Source: PALG01 sp964495885 (GTDB taxonomy: Bacteria; Bacteroidota; Bacteroidia; Flavobacteriales; Flavobacteriaceae). From it: a stretch of DNA of 64,000 nt. The stretch covers positions 1-64,000 of the forward strand of contig CAZBWO010000012.1 in NCBI GenBank assembly GCA_964495885.1. Reading direction: 5' to 3'. Below the pieces are notes generated by a model. That model saw nothing but the letters and a program-made list of their open reading frames with translations. It was not told the origin of the DNA and did no database searches. A program made the position numbers and the translations under genes. Shown here one piece after another: positions 43,011 to 52,637 of this stretch. Every line of letters begins with the position of its first letter. Position 1 is the first letter of the stretch.

Positions 43011-46000
43011 ATGAAATCTAAGATTACTACCGTAATTGCATGCGTCTTTTTGGTACTGTTTAGTGTTTCCGAAGTCAATGCACAACGCAAAGGGGACAAT
43101 AACTCTTCATCAAACAAAAACACCCCAACTTCCAAAACAGTACTTCCAGAGTATCAAGAAGGTGGATTGGCAAAGAAAGCTACTATAAAGATCAATCCCG
43201 TAAATGGGTATGACATTTCCAAATTAAAGGCGATTGAGACAAGATTGAAGGAAGAAAATGAACGGCAGAAAAGTGAAGCCGTTCAGTTCTGCTTAGATAA
43301 TAATCTTCCTATTCGGAAAACCTTATCCAATGGAGGTTTTGCCGAAATTAGTCGTATTCTAGACGACGGGACTCCTATATATATCATAACTACTAATGCT
43401 GATGCTGCAATTTCTACCCGTGCAGATTACCTTAATACTGGCGGCGGATTAGGTTTAGATTTAAACGGAGATGACATTACAGTACACGTTTGGGACGGTG
43501 GCCATGCAAGAGCAACCCATCAGGAATATGATGGAGCAGGTGGAGCAAATAGGGTAACGGTAATGGATGCAGCAGCAGAAGGAGGCTTAGATCTTAATTT
43601 CCATGCAACACACGTTACGGGTACTATCTGTGCTTCTGGGGTTCAAGCTGCAGCTAAGGGGATGGCTTGGCAATCTGACGTACGAAGCTATAAATGGAAT
43701 AATGATTCTGGAGAAGCTACTGGGCAAACTACTGCTTCGGGAATTAATAACAATTATGGGATGTTGTTATCCAATCACTCTTATGGTTATGACGCCACAT
43801 TAATTCCAGACCATTGGTTTGGAAAATATATTGGAGTATCCCAGACATGGGATAACATCATGTATAATGCACCGTATTATCTTATGGTAAATTCTGCAGG
43901 AAATGATGGTTCCGATAATTCTTCGAATGGAAATCCACTAGGTGGAAATTCTTCTTATGATAAACTTAATGGAATTTCAACAGCCAAAAACAACTTTGTA
44001 ATTGCTAATGGAAACGATGCTAATATCAATGGTGATGGATCTCTAGCTTCTGTTACCAGAAACTCAAGTAGTAGTGAAGGACCTACAGATGATCTTCGTA
44101 TCAAGCCAGATATCATGGGGAATGGAACTTCTTTATATTCCACTTTGGAAACGTCAAATACAGCTTATGGAAATCTTACAGGTACTTCCATGTCTTCCCC
44201 TAATGTAACAGGAACTTTGGCATTATTACAGGAACATTATTTTGATTTGCATGGAGTTTTTATGAGAGCTGCTACCTTAAAGGGATTGGCTTTACATACA
44301 GCGGATGATGTAACTCCTGCCAATAGTAACACGGCTACGGCTTCACTGGTAGGGCCAGATGCTACTACGGGATGGGGATTGCTTAATGCAAAGTTTGCGG
44401 CCGAAACCTTGACTACAGCTGCCGCTAGCAGCGGAAGTGCCATTGTTGAAGAACTTACCTTAAACAACGGACAAACGTATCAAATTACAGTACAATCTAA
44501 TGGCTCTGACCCCCTAATGGCTTCTATCTCTTGGACAGATCCTGCCGGAACTAGCTATGAAGGTAACAGTACCGCGAATATTTCAACTCCAATTTTGGTA
44601 AATGACCTAGATTTAAATGTTGATAATGGGACAACTTATTATCCTTGGCGATTAACCAGTGTAACTGCCAATGCCAATAATGCTGAAAATGATGTAGATC
44701 CTTATGAAAGAGTAGATGTAAGTGGAGCTTCAGGAATGTATACAATTACAGTTACACATGATGGGTCACTCTCTAGTGGATCCCAAGATTATACGCTTAT
44801 TGTAACTGGTGTAGTCGTAGCCTCTACTCCTTTAATTAGTTTTGGAAATACTTCAGGTAGCATCAATGAAGATACAAATTGCTCTTTTACAGATATCGAT
44901 GTTCCGTTGAATATTGCAATGGGCGCTTCTGCAGATGCAGATGTTAACTTCACCGTAAATGGAGCTAGTACAGCAACTAGTGGTTTAGATTTCGAATTGC
45001 TTACACCAAGTGTGACTTTCCCTGCTGGATCTACAACAAGCCAAACAATGACCCTAAGGGTTTATCATGATGGTTTTGTAGAAGGAACTGAAACAGTAAC
45101 CATAGATTTTACAGTAAATGCAAACGGTGGTGATGCAGCAGCAGATACCAATGCAGATTCTTTTGTGCTTACAATTAGCGACGATGACGTTGCTCCAACA
45201 GCATCTACCGCCTTTACACTTTTAGACGAAGATTTTGAAACAGTACCAACGGGGTGGTTAGCCGCCGATAGGGATGGAGATGGTAATGCTTGGCTTATTG
45301 GTGTTCCTCCTGGACCTCCAGCACACTTAACGAGTCAAAATTTGTATTCACAATCCTGGATAAGTACGACAGGTGCTTTAACTCCAGACAACTATATAAT
45401 TACAAGTGCTATTACGCTTCCTGCTACAGCTACTTCTTTAGACTTTACATTTCAAGTAGCTCCTGCTACCTTAGTAGACACATGGTATGAGGAATATTAT
45501 ACGGTGTATTGGGCAACAGATCTTAGCTCCTATGCCTCCATTGATGCAAGTCCGCAGATCAAACCAGGAGGCATCATTACACAGGCTGTCGTTACCGAAA
45601 CAATAGACATGATTCCCTATTTGGGACAAACAGGATATATTGTCATTAGACACCACAACTGTACAGATGAAGAATACATTGCTATTGATGATATGTTAGT
45701 GTCTGGTACAAGTGTTACAAATATTCAGACAGCAGTTAATTCTGGAACTCCAGATCAATTTGATTTGCCAGGAGCTGGTACAATCTACTCCTCAGACCCT
45801 TCTACAGGTGATTTGATGGCAGATGTAACCAATAATAATAGTTTTGATTATGAATGTGTGGATGTTTCAGTATCTCGTTCTGGAACTGGCGCACAAGCCT
45901 ATAATGGAAGTTCACTTCCAAACCATGTAATGGACAAGACTTTTGACATCACACCTTCAAATACTACTGGAGCTGGAAGCACTACAGTAACATTCTATTT

Positions 46001-47870
46001 TGAAGAAGCTGAAGTTGCTGGTTGGGAAAGTGCAACCGGTCTTTCCAGAACAAGCTTAGTGGTTGGAAGAGGTAATGCTACAACCATTGACGAAACAAGT
46101 ACCTTAACCATTGCTGCTTTTGGTTCGCATGTAACTCTTACAGGTAACTTTACCGGCCTGGACGGTACTTATTACTTTGGACCAGTTGGAGCTTTTGTAA
46201 CCTGTGCTGGTGTAACTAAGACTTGGAATGGAAGTATGTGGAGTCCAGCAGGTGCGCCAGACGCGACTAACCCAGTGGTGATTGCTGGAAACTATGATAC
46301 TGTTTCTAATGGTAATTTGGAAGCTTGTACCCTTCTTGTGAATACTGGCTTTACCTTAACGGTAGGGGCTGCAAGTTATGCACAAATACAAGGAAATATT
46401 ATCGTAGATGGTAATTTAATTATTGCACATCAAGGAAGCGTAGTTCAAGTAGATGATGACGCTACTGTCCTAAATAATGGGACAATAAATGTTGGAATAA
46501 CTACCCCAAATTTAGCTAGTAGGGACTTTATGGTTCTTGGAAGCCCTATGAGTGGAGATACCCGTAACGGGGTTTGGAATTCTGCCTTCTTGGTGTTGAA
46601 TCATACCACTGCCAATTTTGTTCCCAATCCTGCAGTAGCAGCTGCTTTCCCTGCGGCGGAAAATTTTGCAGATGACAACTATGATAACTGGAATCCCTTC
46701 AGCGGAACAATCAATACTGGTGAAGGATATATTGTACGACCACAGTCTGGATATGGACAACCAGGTGGGATTTTTAATTATACCTATTCTGGGGGAACTC
46801 TTAACAATGGAGTGGTTAACTTTCCTATGATCTATAACGGAACAAAAAATTCTAGTCCAAATATTGTTGCCAACCCATATGCTAGTGCTATTTGGGCAGA
46901 CGACTTTATTAATGCCAACTCAATGGTTGATGAAGTGTATTTTTGGGAGCATAACACCCCTCCAAGCCCTTCATTGCCTGGTGCTGGTTCCATGAATTTT
47001 AGCATGGAGGATATTTCTATGTACAATTTAGTTGGTGGAGTTGCTGCTGCAAGTGGTGGTTCTACTCCCAATGGGTATATTGCAACTAGTCAAGGATTTG
47101 GAGTGAAAGCCAATGCTGCGGGAACAGCAGTGTTTAATAACAGCATGCGTAGAATAGACAATAACAACACACTACGTACTCCTTCTTTTGAAAAGGACCG
47201 TATTTGGCTAAGGGTTAGTGAGTCTAACTATGATATGGGTGCAACGACCTTAATTGGATTTTCAGATGCAACTACAAATGACATAGACAGCGGTTATGAC
47301 AGTAAACGTTTGGCAACCGTTGTATCATTATATAGTCATTTACAGGATGGTAGCCATGAATTAGGAATTCAAACCTTGGAAGCTTTTAACAATTACGTAA
47401 AGGTACCGGTTGGATTCTCCACCCTAATCAAAGACGAGCTGGAATACACCATATCTTTAGATCAGTTGGATGGAAATAATGTAGAAGGAATTTCAATTTT
47501 CCTTGCCGATAATCTTTTGGGTATTGTCACAGATCTTACAATTGAAGACTATGTCTTTACGTCTGGAGAAGGAACGCAAGGTGAACGATTTACTTTGTTC
47601 TTTGAACGTGCTCCTCTAGGAATTACTCAATTTGACGCCTCTACTGTAAGTCTCTATCCAAACCCAACAGAAGGAATCCTTAGAATTGTTTCACCAATTG
47701 CGAACGTTGAAAAGATCACGCTATATGACCTTCAAGGAAGAATTGTGAAAGAATTTGAAGGTACTGGATCAATGACCACCATTTCATTGAATACCTTGAG
47801 CCCATCAATGTATTTTGTGAAAGTGCAAACAGATCAAGGACAAATCACTAAAAGGGTGATAAAAAAATAA
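43011..47870 (+). CDS. Multidomain S8 (subtilisin) serine peptidase with T9SS sorting domain
   Basis: This 1619-residue secreted protease starts at the ATG at 43011 with a signal peptide (ending EVNAQ). The S8 domain has the catalytic triad D162 (VWDGG), H198 (HATHVTG) and S393 (GTSMSSP), with oxyanion N298 (AGND). It is followed by a beta-sandwich near 495-600, a Calx-beta-like domain (about 625-715, DFELLTPSVTFPAGSTT), a cleaved-adhesin/MAM-like domain (about 720-900, FETVPTGWLAADRDGDGNAW), further beta repeats and a C-terminal T9SS domain (LYPNPTEG ... YDLQGRIV). It is likely a surface or released protease for protein degradation. It has its own promoter and terminator. Confidence 0.9.
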   Translation: MKSKITTVIACVFLVLFSVSEVNAQRKGDNNSSSNKNTPTSKTVLPEYQEGGLAKKATIKINPVNGYDISKLKAIETRLKEENERQKSEAVQFCLDNNLPIRKTLSNGGFAEISRILDDGTPIYIITTNADAAISTRADYLNTGGGLGLDLNGDDITVHVWDGGHARATHQEYDGAGGANRVTVMDAAAEGGLDLNFHATHVTGTICASGVQAAAKGMAWQSDVRSYKWNNDSGEATGQTTASGINNNYGMLLSNHSYGYDATLIPDHWFGKYIGVSQTWDNIMYNAPYYLMVNSAGNDGSDNSSNGNPLGGNSSYDKLNGISTAKNNFVIANGNDANINGDGSLASVTRNSSSSEGPTDDLRIKPDIMGNGTSLYSTLETSNTAYGNLTGTSMSSPNVTGTLALLQEHYFDLHGVFMRAATLKGLALHTADDVTPANSNTATASLVGPDATTGWGLLNAKFAAETLTTAAASSGSAIVEELTLNNGQTYQITVQSNGSDPLMASISWTDPAGTSYEGNSTANISTPILVNDLDLNVDNGTTYYPWRLTSVTANANNAENDVDPYERVDVSGASGMYTITVTHDGSLSSGSQDYTLIVTGVVVASTPLISFGNTSGSINEDTNCSFTDIDVPLNIAMGASADADVNFTVNGASTATSGLDFELLTPSVTFPAGSTTSQTMTLRVYHDGFVEGTETVTIDFTVNANGGDAAADTNADSFVLTISDDDVAPTASTAFTLLDEDFETVPTGWLAADRDGDGNAWLIGVPPGPPAHLTSQNLYSQSWISTTGALTPDNYIITSAITLPATATSLDFTFQVAPATLVDTWYEEYYTVYWATDLSSYASIDASPQIKPGGIITQAVVTETIDMIPYLGQTGYIVIRHHNCTDEEYIAIDDMLVSGTSVTNIQTAVNSGTPDQFDLPGAGTIYSSDPSTGDLMADVTNNNSFDYECVDVSVSRSGTGAQAYNGSSLPNHVMDKTFDITPSNTTGAGSTTVTFYFEEAEVAGWESATGLSRTSLVVGRGNATTIDETSTLTIAAFGSHVTLTGNFTGLDGTYYFGPVGAFVTCAGVTKTWNGSMWSPAGAPDATNPVVIAGNYDTVSNGNLEACTLLVNTGFTLTVGAASYAQIQGNIIVDGNLIIAHQGSVVQVDDDATVLNNGTINVGITTPNLASRDFMVLGSPMSGDTRNGVWNSAFLVLNHTTANFVPNPAVAAAFPAAENFADDNYDNWNPFSGTINTGEGYIVRPQSGYGQPGGIFNYTYSGGTLNNGVVNFPMIYNGTKNSSPNIVANPYASAIWADDFINANSMVDEVYFWEHNTPPSPSLPGAGSMNFSMEDISMYNLVGGVAAASGGSTPNGYIATSQGFGVKANAAGTAVFNNSMRRIDNNNTLRTPSFEKDRIWLRVSESNYDMGATTLIGFSDATTNDIDSGYDSKRLATVVSLYSHLQDGSHELGIQTLEAFNNYVKVPVGFSTLIKDELEYTISLDQLDGNNVEGISIFLADNLLGIVTDLTIEDYVFTSGEGTQGERFTLFFERAPLGITQFDASTVSLYPNPTEGILRIVSPIANVEKITLYDLQGRIVKEFEGTGSMTTISLNTLSPSMYFVKVQTDQGQITKRVIKK

Positions 47871-47897
47871 TAGTTTTAAAGTAAAGTAATGAACAAG

Positions 47898-47925
47898 AGC
47901 GCCTTATTGGGGCGCTTTTGTTTTT
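47898..47925 (+). terminator. Terminator after the subtilase gene
   Basis: AGCGCC / GGCGCT (47898-47903 with 47911-47916) have a short loop, followed by a T-rich run (TTTTGTTTTT). Confidence 0.83.
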
Positions 47926-48001
47926 AAAAAATACCATCATTTCAATTTTAAAAGCTGTATAAAAGACATCTTCGATTTTTGTATCTTCGGAAAAAAATAG
48001 A

Positions 48002-48691
48002 ATGTACCGAACTATATTTTTCTTGAACATTTGCATGTTACTCTCTTGTTCTTCAAATGCTCAGGATTGGGCACAGCTTGACCGTTTCAAGAGTCAAAAT
48101 GAAGCACTTATGAATGATTTGGAATATAAAAATGGAATTGTCTTCATGGGTAATTCCATTACTGAAGGATGGCTTAATGACTCATTGAATTTTTTTGATC
48201 GGCCAGGATATATCAATAGAGGCATTGGAGGGCAAACGACTTCGCAGATGAAAATCCGTTTTTGGCAGGACGTAATAAGCTTACAGCCCAAAGCGGTGGT
48301 GATTTTGGCAGGAATTAACGATATCGCACAGAATACAGGATACATTGCCATTCCGGATATTGCCCAAAATATCAAGGATATGGCAATTTTAGCTTCCAAT
48401 CAAAAAATTAAGGTTTTTATATGTAGTGTTCTCCCTGCTAATAATTTCCCATGGAGACCACAAATTGACCCAAGCGACAAAGTCATTGAATTAAATAAGC
48501 TATTGAAGCAATATGCTTCGGAAGCAGGACACATATACGTAGATTATTATACTCCTATGGCGAATGACAAAAAAGGACTAAAAGAGAAGTATACCTATGA
48601 TGGGGTGCATTGCACCATAGCTGGATATCAGGCTATGGAAAAAATTCTGGATGGGTATTTTTCAGAAGCTTTCAGTAGTAATAAAAGATAA
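48002..48691 (+). CDS. SGNH/GDSL-type hydrolase (exported)
   Basis: This 229-residue SGNH hydrolase has all four blocks: block I GNSIT with nucleophile S52, block II glycine G76 in GIGGQT, block III GIND with N106, and block V YDGVH with D200 and H203. A signal peptide with a cysteine at the lipobox-like SCSS (about 16) suggests a periplasmic lipoprotein. It is probably an esterase or lysophospholipase/acetylxylan-type esterase. The 3' end overlaps the minus-strand gene by 20 bp. Confidence 0.87.
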   Translation: MYRTIFFLNICMLLSCSSNAQDWAQLDRFKSQNEALMNDLEYKNGIVFMGNSITEGWLNDSLNFFDRPGYINRGIGGQTTSQMKIRFWQDVISLQPKAVVILAGINDIAQNTGYIAIPDIAQNIKDMAILASNQKIKVFICSVLPANNFPWRPQIDPSDKVIELNKLLKQYASEAGHIYVDYYTPMANDKKGLKEKYTYDGVHCTIAGYQAMEKILDGYFSEAFSSNKR

Positions 48692-49895
48692 GATTCATCA
48701 TCTCATCTGTAGAATTCCATCCAAGCCCAACATCTTTGGGAGGAGTGTTCGGATTCGCAAAATTTTCTGTCGTATTATCGTATTCGGCAACGACCAGAAT
48801 CGTGGAGCCCTTCGGAATTAACAAAGGTTCATCATACATATACGTGCTTTGCCAGTTAAAATCCCACTCATCAATTTTTATAAGGGGAATGTCTTTTCCA
48901 TTTGGTGTTAGCGCCAATGCCTTAAAACTCTTCCCCAAAAAATGCATATGGGGTAATATGGAAACTACGTGCATATCTGCCCTTACCGTATAACTTACAT
49001 AGAATTTTGGTTTGGTGTTGGCTTTGATGTAAAATGGCGGATTGCTAATATGGGCTTCCGTAATGGTAAACGTGAGAATTTCATCTGTGACCTCTTCTTT
49101 AGAAAAATAGAGCTCTACTTTGGAAAGGTCTTCCTGCTTTTTGGAAGTAGGGGCATAGTGAATGTTGAATATTAGATCGGTATTGGCATACAATTTTTTC
49201 CCAGTGCCATCTGGATATAACAGTGGAAGATTCCCAGGTACCCAACCATACATAAACTCATCTGCGAGGGGATCTTTTTGGTATTCCAACACCTTCGGGT
49301 TGAATTCAGAAAGCCCGTCAATCCCTCTAATCCTATTGGTAGTATCTGCCATAATCCTACTATGGTGTACCCGTTGTTTATTTCCCGGAACAAAGTTAAT
49401 AGACTGTAAATAAGTATCCTTTGGTAAGTTGGTGGGAACATTAAAAAAGCGATAATCTTCAATTCCCTCATCTGAAAGCTCATATGGTTTATTCATTTCC
49501 AAGACAAGGTCTGGTTGGCGTTTTTCCATGATTTCGGGAATGACCCATTCCTTTCCGGTATCCACACCTTCCGGCATCCCGGCATTTACCCAATCTACGA
49601 TGGTTTTGATTTCAGCTTCCGTAAGGCGCATTTCATTTTTAAACGAACGGAAACTAGGATCTGCCTTCCAAGGTGGCATGTATCTAGTAGAAACCACATG
49701 GGAAATAAAGGTGCCCTTTTTGCGTACTTCGTTATAATTTGTAAGTGGAAACGGCCCATAACCGCCAGGCTTATGACATTTAGCACACTCATTTATGATG
49801 ATAGGCGCTACATCTTGATGATACGTGGGGCTTTGTGCCGCAAGTGTGCCACAACATACTATCATTCCAAAAATTACAGGTAAATAACGAATCAT
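48672..49895 (-). CDS. Cytochrome c fused to a copper monooxygenase-like domain
   Basis: This 407-residue exported protein has a signal peptide, then a c-type heme site CAKCH (C37, C40, H41) with distal Met candidate M73 (MPPWKAD). The C-terminal region (about 130-400) has copper-monooxygenase marks: VHHSR (H177, H178), NIHY (H246) and HMHFLGKS (H316, H318). These suggest a PHM/DBM-type 'copper type II ascorbate-dependent monooxygenase' fold. The substrate is unknown. It uses the ATG at 49895 (a GTG at 49898 is also possible). It lies next to a redoxin gene. Confidence 0.78.
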   Translation of the reverse strand: MIRYLPVIFGMIVCCGTLAAQSPTYHQDVAPIIINECAKCHKPGGYGPFPLTNYNEVRKKGTFISHVVSTRYMPPWKADPSFRSFKNEMRLTEAEIKTIVDWVNAGMPEGVDTGKEWVIPEIMEKRQPDLVLEMNKPYELSDEGIEDYRFFNVPTNLPKDTYLQSINFVPGNKQRVHHSRIMADTTNRIRGIDGLSEFNPKVLEYQKDPLADEFMYGWVPGNLPLLYPDGTGKKLYANTDLIFNIHYAPTSKKQEDLSKVELYFSKEEVTDEILTFTITEAHISNPPFYIKANTKPKFYVSYTVRADMHVVSILPHMHFLGKSFKALALTPNGKDIPLIKIDEWDFNWQSTYMYDEPLLIPKGSTILVVAEYDNTTENFANPNTPPKDVGLGWNSTDEMMNLIFYYY

Positions 49896-49897
49896 CA

Positions 49898-50470
49898 CTA
49901 ATGTTTCATTTCAATCAGACATCCTATTGCATCTGTACGTGGAGTAGTAACAGTTTGTAAAGCCGACACTTCTTCAATGGCCCTTTTTAAATAATGCTCG
50001 GTCGCCTTTGGCCTATTTTTTCCTAAGGCATAAAACCAATTATCAATTGCTCCTTGATAATAGACGGTACCTTGGGAATCTATGAGGAAAGCTTCGGGAG
50101 TAATTGTTGCTGAAAAAATTTTGGCAATGGAATTGTGTGCATCCCGATATAATTGAAATGGGATTTCATAGTCTTCTTGATAGGTTTTTATTTCTTTTTC
50201 GTTGAAGTGATGCGGAATGATTCCGTAGAAAGTGACTTCGGGAAAAGTATTATATAACGATTTAAGGGTGTGTACATATTTTTGGGAGATAGGGCAATCT
50301 GTCCCCAAAAAGAGAAACACATGAAGCTGATCTGCCTTTTTAATGCTATCAAAAAAGGGAATCTCGGAAATATTTACTTTCTGAACGCTTTTATCTTGGG
50401 CATCTCCCTGAAAACTTCCTGCAATAAAAAATACTGAGAACATCAGAAAGAGGATAGTAGCACGTTTCAT
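49898..50470 (-). CDS. Exported redoxin-domain protein
   Basis: This protein of about 190 residues has a signal peptide. Its thioredoxin-fold domain carries FLFLGTDCPISQKYV (C59, the peroxidatic-like cysteine), YRDAHNSIAKIF, and the TPEAFLIDSQG cis-Pro strand. It resembles AhpC/TSA redoxins that pair with copper- or heme-containing periplasmic proteins. A paired role in copper delivery or thiol redox with the next gene is likely but inferred. Start 50470 (or 50473) is chosen so that the signal peptide begins MKRATILFLMFSVFF. Confidence 0.75.
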   Translation of the reverse strand: MKRATILFLMFSVFFIAGSFQGDAQDKSVQKVNISEIPFFDSIKKADQLHVFLFLGTDCPISQKYVHTLKSLYNTFPEVTFYGIIPHHFNEKEIKTYQEDYEIPFQLYRDAHNSIAKIFSATITPEAFLIDSQGTVYYQGAIDNWFYALGKNRPKATEHYLKRAIEEVSALQTVTTPRTDAIGCLIEMKH

Positions 50471-50560
50471 CATCTCATTCATTTGCATACGAAGATACTA
50501 CTAAAGCCGAAAATATAAAATGATGCAGGTCAATTTCAGTTAGTCTTGAAAATCAACAGG

Positions 50561-51394
50561 CTATTTACCATTCAAAAATGCAGAGAGCATACCGGGTAGT
50601 ACGTCAATTTCTTCTGAGCCCAATTCTTCTTCTTCCACCGGAAGCAATGGTTTTTTCTCAGAATTATAGTAATGTAAGACCCATCGTTCATTGTGGTATT
50701 CCAAAGCAGTTAGATTTTCAATCCAATCCCCACTATTAAGATACAGTGTACTTCCTTTATCATTGGAAACACGCTCAATATTTGGTTGATGTATGTGACC
50801 ACAGATAACATAATCAAATCCGTTTTCAATGGCGAGATCGGTAGCGGTTTTTTCAAAATTGGAAATAAACTTAACCGCGCCTTTTACACTGTTTTTGATA
50901 CGTTTGGATAAGGAATATTTTTCCCTTCCAAATTTTACCAATACATGGTTAATTATTCTGTTGAGTAAAATGAGGAGGTCATAACCCCATCCTCCTAACT
51001 TCGCGATCCATTTAGTATGCTGAATGGAAGCATCAAAGACATCTCCATGAAAAAACCATGCTTTTTTACCATCTAGGTTTAGGACCAATTTGTCCAGAAT
51101 ATAGATATTGCCCATTTTGGTATCGCTAAACCGTCGTAGTTTTTCATCGTGATTACCTGTAATGTAATACACCTTGGTGCCTTTGGCCGCTAATGCGAAT
51201 ATTTTTTTAATGACCAATAAGTGGGACTTTGGGAAGTATCTTTTCCTAAATTGCCAAATGTCAAAAATGTCCCCATTTAGCACTAACTTTTTGGGCTTTA
51301 CGGAATTAAGGTAATGCAAGACTTCCTTGGCATGGCAACCATAAGTGCCCAAGTGGATATCTGACAGGACAACGATGTCTAGTTTTCGCTTCAA
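50561..51394 (-). CDS. UDP-2,3-diacylglucosamine diphosphatase-like phosphoesterase (LpxH-like)
   Basis: This calcineurin-like metallophosphoesterase has the dimetal motifs SDIHLGTYG (near residue 12), GDIFD, GNHDE, FHGD and GHIHQ. LpxH-type enzymes split UDP-diacylglucosamine in lipid A synthesis; Bacteroidota carry several homologues, so specificity is inferred. The start is uncertain: family members begin about ten residues before the SDIHLG motif, which fits the TTG at 51394 (LKRKLDIVV). Upstream ATG starts (51517 or 51622) would add 41-76 residues overlapping the divergent aroC start region. Confidence 0.8.
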   Translation of the reverse strand: MKRKLDIVVLSDIHLGTYGCHAKEVLHYLNSVKPKKLVLNGDIFDIWQFRKRYFPKSHLLVIKKIFALAAKGTKVYYITGNHDEKLRRFSDTKMGNIYILDKLVLNLDGKKAWFFHGDVFDASIQHTKWIAKLGGWGYDLLILLNRIINHVLVKFGREKYSLSKRIKNSVKGAVKFISNFEKTATDLAIENGFDYVICGHIHQPNIERVSNDKGSTLYLNSGDWIENLTALEYHNERWVLHYYNSEKKPLLPVEEEELGSEEIDVLPGMLSAFLNGK

Positions 51395-51565
51395 GTAGGT
51401 TAACGTTTGTACAAAGAACCGTATTTGTGCAATGATGGAGTTTACGCAAATGTTACCAATTGATAATAAAATGTTTATCCAAAGATTGAAATGTTTCGGA
51501 AGTATTAAGAAAACCATTCGTGATAGTTTCTTTATATTTACGAATCTGAATCCAAACAAAACAAT

Positions 51566-52630
51566 ATGGCGGGAAATTCCTTCGGAACACTTTTTAAACT
51601 TACCACTTTCGGGGAGTCCCATGGAAAAGCCCTTGGTGGAATTATTGAAGGTTGTCCTGCGGGACTTTCATTGGATTTTGAAGCTATTGAAACTGAAATG
51701 CAACGTAGGAGGCCAGGCCAGTCTGCCATTGTTACCCAGCGAAAAGAGCCAGACAGCGTCACATTTCTTTCGGGACTTTTTGAAGGAACAACCACTGGGA
51801 CGCCTATAGGGTTTATCATTGAAAATCAGAATCAGAAATCGAAGGATTACAGCCATATTAAAGATGCCTATAGGCCCTCACATGCAGATTATACCTATGA
51901 TCAAAAGTATGGTATTAGGGACTACCGCGGAGGCGGACGTTCCTCTGCAAGGGAAACCGCCTGTAGGGTAGTGGCAGGGGCTGTCGCCAAACAACTGTTA
52001 GCTCAAATAAAAATCAACGCCTATGTTTCGGGTGTTGGTGATTTACAACTGGATAATTCCTATCAACAACTAGATTTCAGCAATATTGAAAAAAATCCTG
52101 TACGCTGCCCAGATATGGATATGGCAGCTAAAATGGAGCAACTCATTAAGGATATTCGAAAAGAAGGGGATACCATTGGAGGTGTCGTAACTTGTGTCAT
52201 ACAAGGAGTCCCTGTTGGGCTTGGAGAGCCTGTTTTTGATAAACTGCATGCGCAATTAGGCAAAGCTATGCTATCCATTAATGCAGTTAAAGGGTTTGAA
52301 TATGGTAGTGGATTTGAGGGAACCCAAATGAAAGGAAGTGAACATAATGACCTTTTCAGTGAAAATGGTTCCACAGAAACCAACTTTAGTGGTGGAATTC
52401 AAGGTGGGATTAGTAATGGGCAGGACATCTATTTTAGAGTTGCCTTCAAACCCGTAGCGACCATTATGCAAGATCAGGATAGTATTGATAAAGAAGGAAA
52501 TAAATTAGTGGTAGAAGGGAGGGGAAGACATGATCCATGTGTTGTTCCAAGGGCTGTCCCCATTGTGGAAGCAATGGCAGCATTGGTATTGGCAGACTTT
52601 TACCTATTAAATAATATTTCGAAATTATAA
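51566..52630 (+). CDS. aroC: Chorismate synthase
   Basis: This 354-residue enzyme makes chorismate from EPSP, the last step of the shikimate pathway, using reduced FMN. It has the signatures GESHGKALGGIIEGCPAGL (about 13-31), RGGGRSSARETACRVVAG and the C-terminal GRHDPCVVPRAVPIVE. Length and motifs are complete. It is divergent from the LpxH-like gene and 7 nt upstream of the symporter gene. Confidence 0.96.
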   Translation: MAGNSFGTLFKLTTFGESHGKALGGIIEGCPAGLSLDFEAIETEMQRRRPGQSAIVTQRKEPDSVTFLSGLFEGTTTGTPIGFIIENQNQKSKDYSHIKDAYRPSHADYTYDQKYGIRDYRGGGRSSARETACRVVAGAVAKQLLAQIKINAYVSGVGDLQLDNSYQQLDFSNIEKNPVRCPDMDMAAKMEQLIKDIRKEGDTIGGVVTCVIQGVPVGLGEPVFDKLHAQLGKAMLSINAVKGFEYGSGFEGTQMKGSEHNDLFSENGSTETNFSGGIQGGISNGQDIYFRVAFKPVATIMQDQDSIDKEGNKLVVEGRGRHDPCVVPRAVPIVEAMAALVLADFYLLNNISKL

Positions 52631-52637
52631 TTCGCAC

